A stretch of DNA of 10,292 bases from Bacillota bacterium. Lineage in GTDB: Bacteria; Bacillota; Tb-RUG-66. Location: the NCBI GenBank assembly GCA_016288255.1, contig JAEEYS010000128.1:1-10292 (forward strand), given 5' to 3'. Numbering within the stretch: the first letter of the stretch is position 1; each line of letters starts with the position of its first letter. The notes beneath the pieces are model-generated. The model was not told where the DNA came from. It searched no databases and saw only the letters and a program-made list of their open reading frames with translations. The position numbers and the translations under genes were made by a program. Below, in pieces: positions 5,536 through 10,292 of the stretch.

Positions 5536-6441
5536 ATGGAAAAAATAGATGTTTTTGCCCATGTACTGTTGCCGGATTATTATAATCAAATGCTTAATAT
5601 CGATCCCGCCATTCCGACGACTTATCCTTTTACCAATGTGAAATCTTTAAAAGATATGGATATCAGAAGAGATCTGTGGAATAAAGAAACAAAGCAAATC
5701 GTGAGTTATGCCAATATCAATGCGGAAAATTACTGCGATGCTGAGCTGTCCGCAAAACTGTGCAGAGAAGCGAATCAAGAATTGGCGGAATGTGTAAGAG
5801 AAAATCATGATATGTTCCCTTATGGTATAGGGATGGTGCCTTTTAATCATGCGGAAGAATCATTGAAGATGTTAGAAGAGATCAAATCATCAAAAGAGCT
5901 GATAGGGATCCAAATATTTACAAGGCATTTAGGAAAGTCTATCGCCGATCCTGCATTCAGACCGATACTGAAAAAGTGTGAAGAGCTAGATTTATTGGTG
6001 CTATTGCATCCGGTATTCGATGAAAGAAAACCGGATAATAATATCGTATTCAGCTGGGAATACGAACTTTCTCAGGCAATGATGCAATTGGTAAAGAGCA
6101 ATCTGTTTGAAGATTGTCCCGCTATAAAGATCATCGTTCATCACGCAGGCGCTATGATACCGTTTTTTGCCGGCAGGATCGATAATATATTAAAAGATAA
6201 GAAAGAGGATTTCAAAAAATTCTATGTCGATACGGCAATATTAGGCAATCCAAAAGCATTGGAATTGGCAATAGATTATTTTGGGATAGATCATGTTTTG
6301 TATGGGACCGATGCTCCCTTTGGGATAATGCCTAACGGCGCAACAAAAGAGACAGAAGAAGCGATAGAGACATTGCCCATATCCGATGAAGATAAAGAAA
6401 AAATATATTATCAAAATATCCGTAAATTGATGGATCTATAA
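5536..6441 (+). CDS. Amidohydrolase family 2 (ACMSD-like) metal-dependent hydrolase/decarboxylase
   Basis: The 301-residue protein fits the amidohydrolase-2 family, TIM-barrel metalloenzymes such as ACMSD and gamma-resorcylate decarboxylase that hydrolyse or decarboxylate small, often aromatic acids. The N-terminal metal motif reads IDVFAHVLLP, with Phe7 where the usual HxH has its first His; His9 is kept. Other expected positions are GIQIFTRHLGK (124-134), LVLLHPVF (154-161, His158), IIVHHAGAMIPFF (199-211, His202/203) and VLYGTDAPFG (254-263, Asp259). Length is normal. It starts one base after the reductase stop, behind AAAGGAAA, and ends the operon about 60 bases before a terminator. A decarboxylase or lactone hydrolase acting on a product of the upstream monooxygenase is plausible but unproven. 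Confidence 0.88.
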   Translation: MEKIDVFAHVLLPDYYNQMLNIDPAIPTTYPFTNVKSLKDMDIRRDLWNKETKQIVSYANINAENYCDAELSAKLCREANQELAECVRENHDMFPYGIGMVPFNHAEESLKMLEEIKSSKELIGIQIFTRHLGKSIADPAFRPILKKCEELDLLVLLHPVFDERKPDNNIVFSWEYELSQAMMQLVKSNLFEDCPAIKIIVHHAGAMIPFFAGRIDNILKDKKEDFKKFYVDTAILGNPKALELAIDYFGIDHVLYGTDAPFGIMPNGATKETEEAIETLPISDEDKEKIYYQNIRKLMDL

Positions 6442-6501
6442 ATGAAAACAGTCGTAAGGGCAGACGCTGTTATAACTACCCGATCAAAGAATATAAATTT
6501 T

Positions 6502-6530
6502 GGCAGATCAGTACAAAATCTGCCTTTTTA
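6502..6530 (+). terminator. Intrinsic terminator after the amidohydrolase gene
   Basis: GGCAGAT (6502-6508) pairs with ATCTGCC (6518-6524) around a nine-base loop, followed at once by TTTTTA. It separates the monooxygenase operon from rbgA, whose promoter begins one base later. Confidence 0.8.
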
Positions 6531-6539
6531 TGCTATAAT
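6531..6539 (+). promoter_or_regulatory. Extended -10 promoter of rbgA
   Basis: TGCTATAAT is a perfect extended -10 element. The -35 region (near 6511-6516) is poor, as extended -10 promoters allow. Transcription would start near 6546, giving a leader of about 26 bases before the ATG at 6572. Confidence 0.7.
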
Positions 6540-6571
6540 TTTAATGATTTTAAAACGAGGAAGTAAATTCT

Positions 6572-7444
6572 ATGAATGAAAATAAAGCAAATATACAATG
6601 GTATCCCGGTCATATGGCCAAAACAAGGCGGCTGATACAAGAAAATCTTGCTTTGGTGGATATCGCGGTAGAAATTTTGGATGCCAGGATCCCTCTTGCC
6701 AGCCGAAATCCCGACATAGAAGAAATTTTAGGGGATAAAAAAGAAATTATTGTGCTCAACAAAGCGGATCTGGCAGATGAAAAAGTGACAAAAGAATGGA
6801 TCAAATATTTTGAAACGGAAAATCCGGAAAGAGTCATCGCTACGTATCCGCTCAATTCTTTAAATTATGCGGATTTCAAGCGGATTGTGCTGAAAATGAA
6901 AGACGCAGGACTCAAAGCATCCAAACGGTACCAAAAATACGGGGATCCTGTGGTGCGGGCCATGATTTTGGGAGTGCCCAACACGGGAAAATCCACGTTT
7001 ATCAATACCATGAACCGCAGTAAAAAAGCAAAAGCGGAAGACAGACCCGGCGTAACGAGGGGAAAACAATGGGTCAAAACGGATTATGATATCGTGCTTT
7101 TGGATACACCGGGCATTTTATGGCCGAAGTTTGAAGACCAGAACGTGGGACTGAAACTGGCGCTAACAGGCGCTATTAAAACAGAGATATTGGATAAAGA
7201 AGAGCTGAGTCTGAAGCTGATCGAGATCTTAAAGGAAACCGAACCGAAAATTCTGGAAGATCGGTATAAGATTCAAGTAACGGAAGACAAAACAGCTTTG
7301 GAGATTTTCGAAGAAATCGGCAGAAAACGGGGCTGTATCATTTCTAAAGGGCAAATAGATTATGATCGGGTAACAGGCATCGTTTTGACCGAATTTAAAG
7401 GCGGGAAAATGGGACGATTGAGCTTGGAGTTGCCTCCTAAATAA
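6572..7444 (+). CDS. rbgA: Ribosome biogenesis GTPase RbgA (YlqF)
   Basis: RbgA is a circularly permuted GTPase needed for late assembly of the 50S subunit. All signs are present in permuted order: the N-terminal WYPGHMAKTRR (10-20), DARIPLASRNP (37-47), G4 as NKAD (63-66), G1/Walker A as GVPNTGKST (134-142), the switch region RPGVTRG (158-164), and G3 as DTPG (178-181). The C-terminal ANTAR-like RNA-binding region follows, with GRKRGC and GKMGRLSLE. At 290 residues the length is normal. GAGGAAG lies 8 bases before the ATG. It sits downstream of rplS and upstream of rnhB as in many Firmicutes, but here it has its own promoter and terminator, so it is probably transcribed alone. Confidence 0.96.
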   Translation: MNENKANIQWYPGHMAKTRRLIQENLALVDIAVEILDARIPLASRNPDIEEILGDKKEIIVLNKADLADEKVTKEWIKYFETENPERVIATYPLNSLNYADFKRIVLKMKDAGLKASKRYQKYGDPVVRAMILGVPNTGKSTFINTMNRSKKAKAEDRPGVTRGKQWVKTDYDIVLLDTPGILWPKFEDQNVGLKLALTGAIKTEILDKEELSLKLIEILKETEPKILEDRYKIQVTEDKTALEIFEEIGRKRGCIISKGQIDYDRVTGIVLTEFKGGKMGRLSLELPPK

Positions 7445-7500
7445 AAACAGTCTTTATTGATCGGGGATGTGTTCCGGATCGGTAATGACTGTTTCTTTAT
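7445..7500 (+). terminator. Long hairpin terminator after rbgA
   Basis: The 18-base arm 7445-7462 (AAACAGTC...GATC) pairs with 7477-7494 (GATC...GACTGTTT) with one mismatch and two G-U pairs. The T-rich tail is TTTCTTTAT. It starts directly after the rbgA stop codon. Confidence 0.85.
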
Positions 7501-7501
7501 G

Positions 7502-7567
7502 CCGTAAAACAAACTTTGTCAAGGCGGTTCCGATGGATTTATATTGTGTTTTACGGATAAGTTTGTT
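7502..7567. repeat. Two overlapping inverted repeats upstream of rnhB
   Basis: CCGTAAAACA (7502-7511) is matched by TGTTTTACGG (7547-7556). AACAAACTT (7508-7516) is matched by AAGTTTGTT (7559-7567). The left arms share 7508-7511, so both full stems cannot form at once in one strand. The right arms overlap the rnhB promoter spacer and -10 region. A repressor-binding region or a remnant of a small repeat element are both possible. The role is unknown. Confidence 0.55.
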
Positions 7568-7572
7568 ATGAT
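7544..7572 (+). promoter_or_regulatory. Promoter of the rnhB-yraN-comM operon
   Basis: TTGTGT (7544-7549) as -35 is separated by 17 bases from TATGAT (7567-7572), which is preceded by TG to give an extended -10 (TGTTATGAT, 7564-7572). Transcription would start near 7579, leaving a leader of about 63 bases before rnhB. Confidence 0.62.
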
Positions 7573-7641
7573 TCCTTTATATTACGAATATCAAAAGAAA
7601 CATGCGATCATTTGTATCAAACTTGAAATAGAGGTGTGAAG

Positions 7642-8439
7642 ATGGCATCTATTGAATCGATTTCGGCAGAAGAGATCAAGAGGAAATCTATGGCGGAACT
7701 TAAAAACGATATTATGGCCTTGGACAAAGAGTCTTTTTTGCGGCTTTATCCGCTTTTTCGGGAAGATAAGAGAAAAAACACAGCGCTTTTGCTGGAAAGA
7801 AAAAGAAAAGAGCTTCAAAAAGAAGAAAAAGAAAGAGAACGTATCGAAGGGATGCTTCTTTATGAAAAAGCGCTTTGGGAAAAGGGCTGTCACTTTGTGG
7901 CAGGGATAGACGAAGTGGGGCGGGGACCCTTGGCGGGACCGGTGGTTTCCGCTTCAGTCATCATGAAACCGGACAGCCGCATTTTTTATGTCAATGATTC
8001 CAAAAAAGTGACCCCAAAGCTGAGAGAAAGCCTGTTTGATCAAATATTAAAAGAAGCGGTGGAAGTCAAAGTGACTGCTGTCAATAATAAAATCATAGAT
8101 GAGATCAATATCTATGAAGCGACCAAATTGTCCATGGAAGAATGCATTCGAAAAATGAGACAAAAGCCGGATCATATTTTGATCGACGCCATAAAATTGG
8201 AGCGGGTCTTTATCCCTCAAACTTCCATTATAAAAGGGGACAGCAAAAGCTATTCCATTGCCTGCGCCAGTATCATCGCAAAAGTGTTTCGGGACAGGCT
8301 GATGGATACTTATGACAGAAAATATCCGGAATACGGGTTTTCCCGGCACAAAGGCTATCCCACCAAAGAACATATCGAAGCGATCCGAAAATACGGCTAT
8401 TTGGACATCCACAGAAGAACTTTTCAGGTGAAATTTTGA
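7642..8439 (+). CDS. rnhB: Ribonuclease HII
   Basis: RNase HII cuts the RNA strand of RNA-DNA hybrids and starts removal of single ribonucleotides from DNA. The 265-residue product has GIDEVGRGPLAGPVV (88-102) with catalytic Asp90 and Glu91, HILIDAI (178-184) with Asp182, and IIKGDSKS (196-203) with Asp200, so the full DEDD set is present. SIACASIIAKVFRD (205-218) and YGFSRHKGYPTKEH (231-244) are further family signatures. The first 75 residues form the extra helical N-terminal region usual in Firmicute RNase HII, including YPLFREDKRKN. The ATG at 7642 follows AGAGGTG by 5 bases; a GTG at 7636 would overlap that site and add two residues. The yraN-family gene follows 11 bases after the stop. 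Confidence 0.97.
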   Translation: MASIESISAEEIKRKSMAELKNDIMALDKESFLRLYPLFREDKRKNTALLLERKRKELQKEEKERERIEGMLLYEKALWEKGCHFVAGIDEVGRGPLAGPVVSASVIMKPDSRIFYVNDSKKVTPKLRESLFDQILKEAVEVKVTAVNNKIIDEINIYEATKLSMEECIRKMRQKPDHILIDAIKLERVFIPQTSIIKGDSKSYSIACASIIAKVFRDRLMDTYDRKYPEYGFSRHKGYPTKEHIEAIRKYGYLDIHRRTFQVKF

Positions 8440-8450
8440 GGTGAAAAATA

Positions 8451-8834
8451 TTGAAAAGCAAAAACAAAGAAAAAGGAAAATGGGGAGAGCGGATAGCCCA
8501 AAAGCTCTTGGAAGACGCAGGATATGAGATCATAGAAGAAAATTATTTGAAAAAATCGGGAGAAATTGATATAATATGCAGCCATAAGGGCACTCTTGTT
8601 TTTGTAGAGGTTAAAGCAAGGTGGAACCTAAATTACGGGGAACCGCTTTTGGCTGTGGACCGAAAAAAGCAAATACAGATCGTAAAAACGGCAATGGCTT
8701 ACATTGCGGAACATGACATCAAAGATAAAGACATCCGGTTTGATGTGGTCAGCATTTTGTTTGACCGCAAAAACAAAGTAGAAAAATTTGAAATAGTGGA
8801 AAACGCGTTTGACGGAAATATTTTTCTATTATAA
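8451..8834 (+). CDS. yraN: UPF0102 (YraN) family protein, endonuclease-like fold
   Basis: The 127-residue protein belongs to the UPF0102/YraN family, which has a PD-(D/E)xK nuclease-like fold and no firmly known function. Seen are KGKWGERIAQKLLEDAGYEI (8-27, with conserved Glu13), SGEIDII (36-42, Asp40) and TLVFVEVKAR (48-57, Glu53 and Lys55). Together these fit a restriction-endonuclease-like active site. Gly63-Glu64 and the helix at 71-86 follow as in the family. The start is TTG: GAGGTG (8438-8443) lies 7 bases upstream, and the next in-frame ATG is far inside the domain. The gene lies 11 bases after rnhB and 11 bases before comM, a common order suggesting joint transcription and perhaps a link to DNA processing. 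Confidence 0.93.
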   Translation: MKSKNKEKGKWGERIAQKLLEDAGYEIIEENYLKKSGEIDIICSHKGTLVFVEVKARWNLNYGEPLLAVDRKKQIQIVKTAMAYIAEHDIKDKDIRFDVVSILFDRKNKVEKFEIVENAFDGNIFLL

Positions 8835-8845
8835 GGGGGTTCATC

Positions 8846-10292
8846 ATGTTAACAAAGGTGTTAAGTGCAGGAAATTTCGGGATTGACGGACTTATCGTAG
8901 AGGTGGAAGTGGATCTGTCCAAAGGATTGCCCGGGTTCGATATGGTAGGGCTGCCGGACGCTTCCGTCAAGGAGTCCAGAGAAAGAGTCAGAACAGCTTT
9001 AAAAAACAGCGGTTATGATTTTCCAAACAAAAGGATCACCGTAAACTTAGCGCCGGCCGACGTGAGAAAAGCGGGACCGTCTTATGATTTATCCATCGCC
9101 ATGGCGATCTTAGCCGGGATCGGTGAAGTTTCGCCCGAAAAGTTGAAAGACTTGGTCATTGTGGGAGAGATTTCATTGGACGGCAGTATCAGACCCATCA
9201 AAGGGATCTTGCCTATGGCGATCTCTGTCAAAGAAGCAGGCCTTTCCCGTATGGTCGTACCGCTTAAAAATGCCAAAGAAGCCTGCCTTGCAGGAAAGGA
9301 AATGGAAATATACGGGTTGGAAACCATTCGGGAATTGGTGGAGTTTTTACAAGGAGAAAGAAAGCTCGAACCGTTCCTTTACGATATAGAAGAGATCATG
9401 CGGGAGCAGGAAGAGTATACCGGAGATTTTTCGGAAGTCAAAGGGCAAAGAGAAGTCAAACGGGCGATGGAAGTGGCTGCTGCCGGCAGTCATAATATTT
9501 TGATGATCGGACCGCCCGGTTCGGGAAAGACCATGCTGGCAAAACGGCTGCCCAGTATCCTGCCTCCTATGACGCTGAAAGAAAGTTTGGAAGTGACAAA
9601 GATCTACAGCGCAGCGGGTTTAACGGACGGAGACAGAAGCATTATTTCCACCAGGCCGTTTCGCAGCCCGCATAACACCATTTCGCCTGCCGGCATGGCG
9701 GGAGGAGGCAGTATTCCGCTGCCGGGTGAGATCAGTTTGGCTCATTTGGGCGTTTTGTTTTTGGATGAAATGCCGGAATTCCAAAGAGGAGTGCTGGAGC
9801 TGCTTCGCCAGCCTTTGGAAGACAGGAAGATCACGATCTCCAGAGCCAACAGCACCTTGACCTATCCCGCAAACATTATGCTGGTTGGGAGTATGAATCC
9901 CTGCCCCTGTGGGTATTTGACGCACCCCACCAAAGTATGTTCCTGTGAGACCTACCAGATCCAGCGGTATCTCAACAAAATCAGCGGCCCTTTATATGAC
10001 AGGATGGACCTGCAGTTGGAGATCCCGCCGGTAGAACTTCGTATTTTTGAAAAGAATGATGAGAAAGAGGAATCTTCCGCAGCGATACGGGAAAGAATCA
10101 TAAAGGCGAGAAAGATCCAAAACGAACGCTATCAAAAATCCGGGCTTTATACCAACAGTCAATTGAGCGGGAACAGCATCGAACTGTTTTGTCCTTTGGA
10201 CAGCGCGGTAAAAAATTATTTGATCAGGATTTGTGAAAAACTGGAATTGAGCGCCAGATCTTATCATAAAATTTTAAAACTTTCCAGGACCA
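8846..10292 (+). CDS. comM: ComM/YifB family Mg-chelatase-like AAA+ ATPase, 5' part (3' end outside window)
   Basis: The first 482 residues of a YifB/ComM-type AAA+ ATPase are present. ComM of gamma-proteobacteria is a hexameric helicase that promotes branch migration during natural transformation; the Firmicute members are less studied. An N-terminal ChlI-like domain covers about 20-142 (GLPGFDMVGLPDASVKESRERV, KRITVNLAPADVRK, GPSYDLSIA). The AAA+ core has Walker A GPPGSGKT (222-229), RPFRSPHNTIS, Walker B VLFLDE (303-308) and a cysteine cluster CPCGY (353-357) with CSC shortly after. The start of the C-terminal domain is reached (LSARSYHKILKLSRT). The family is about 505-510 residues, so some 25 are missing. 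AAGGGGG precedes the ATG at 8846, 11 bases after the yraN-family stop. Confidence 0.95.
   Translation, partial: MLTKVLSAGNFGIDGLIVEVEVDLSKGLPGFDMVGLPDASVKESRERVRTALKNSGYDFPNKRITVNLAPADVRKAGPSYDLSIAMAILAGIGEVSPEKLKDLVIVGEISLDGSIRPIKGILPMAISVKEAGLSRMVVPLKNAKEACLAGKEMEIYGLETIRELVEFLQGERKLEPFLYDIEEIMREQEEYTGDFSEVKGQREVKRAMEVAAAGSHNILMIGPPGSGKTMLAKRLPSILPPMTLKESLEVTKIYSAAGLTDGDRSIISTRPFRSPHNTISPAGMAGGGSIPLPGEISLAHLGVLFLDEMPEFQRGVLELLRQPLEDRKITISRANSTLTYPANIMLVGSMNPCPCGYLTHPTKVCSCETYQIQRYLNKISGPLYDRMDLQLEIPPVELRIFEKNDEKEESSAAIRERIIKARKIQNERYQKSGLYTNSQLSGNSIELFCPLDSAVKNYLIRICEKLELSARSYHKILKLSRT

Noticed and set aside
6442..6579. Small + strand reading frame (45 codons) starting one base after the amidohydrolase stop
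   Set aside because: It has no ribosome binding site and contains the terminator at 6502-6530 and the rbgA promoter, so it is an accidental open frame.
7591..7893. Long minus-strand frames opposite rnhB, rbgA and the other genes
   Set aside because: They are antisense shadows of clearly identified genes, rich in Phe and Leu from A-rich coding strands, without ribosome binding sites or family motifs.
9159..9389. Separate + strand frame inside the comM gene
   Set aside because: It lies wholly within the continuous ComM reading frame, which carries all the family motifs.

Overview
The window looks like chromosomal DNA of a low-GC Firmicute, most likely an anaerobic clostridium-type bacterium. 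The reasons are A-rich coding sequence, strong AAGGAG-like ribosome binding sites, mostly ATG starts with one TTG, extended -10 promoters, several small flavin enzymes, and a scrap of an S-layer homology (SLH) domain. The genus cannot be fixed from this sequence. All intact genes are on the + strand. No tRNA, rRNA, CRISPR array, insertion sequence or phage gene was seen.

The two ends are conserved housekeeping DNA. At the left edge is the 3' part of rplS (ribosomal protein L19) with its terminator. On the right, from about 6.5 kb, are rbgA (ribosome assembly GTPase), rnhB (RNase HII), a yraN-family gene (UPF0102) and a comM/YifB-family ATPase that runs off the right edge. In many Firmicutes rplS lies close to rbgA and rnhB, often with lepB between. 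Here about 6.1 kb of accessory genes lies between rplS and rbgA, and no lepB is present.

The accessory stretch has four parts. (1) 443-1723 holds a membrane-anchored DUF1287 protein and a small DUF4298 protein, with about 330 bases of A/T-rich, apparently degraded DNA between them. (2) 1856-2841 is a two-gene unit: an XRE-type repressor with a membrane-embedded tail and a four-helix membrane protein. (3) 3071-4400 is an operon of flavodoxin, NTF2-like protein and cupin, closed by a strong terminator. (4) 4711-6441 is an operon of ABM-type monooxygenase, NADPH-dependent FMN reductase-like protein and amidohydrolase-2 protein, with genes overlapping or 1 base apart, closed by a terminator just before the rbgA promoter. 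Parts 3 and 4 look like small-molecule redox or detoxification modules (quinones, aromatics or reactive carbonyls); the substrates cannot be read from the sequence. Between them a short minus-strand SLH-domain remnant marks a lost cell-surface gene.

In the right-hand block, rbgA has its own extended -10 promoter and a long terminator. A new promoter, with overlapping inverted repeats, then drives rnhB, the yraN-family gene and comM as a likely operon. No clear new defence or mobile system is visible. The best leads are the two enzyme operons, the amidohydrolase with a changed metal motif, the regulator/membrane protein pair, and the overlapping inverted repeats upstream of rnhB.
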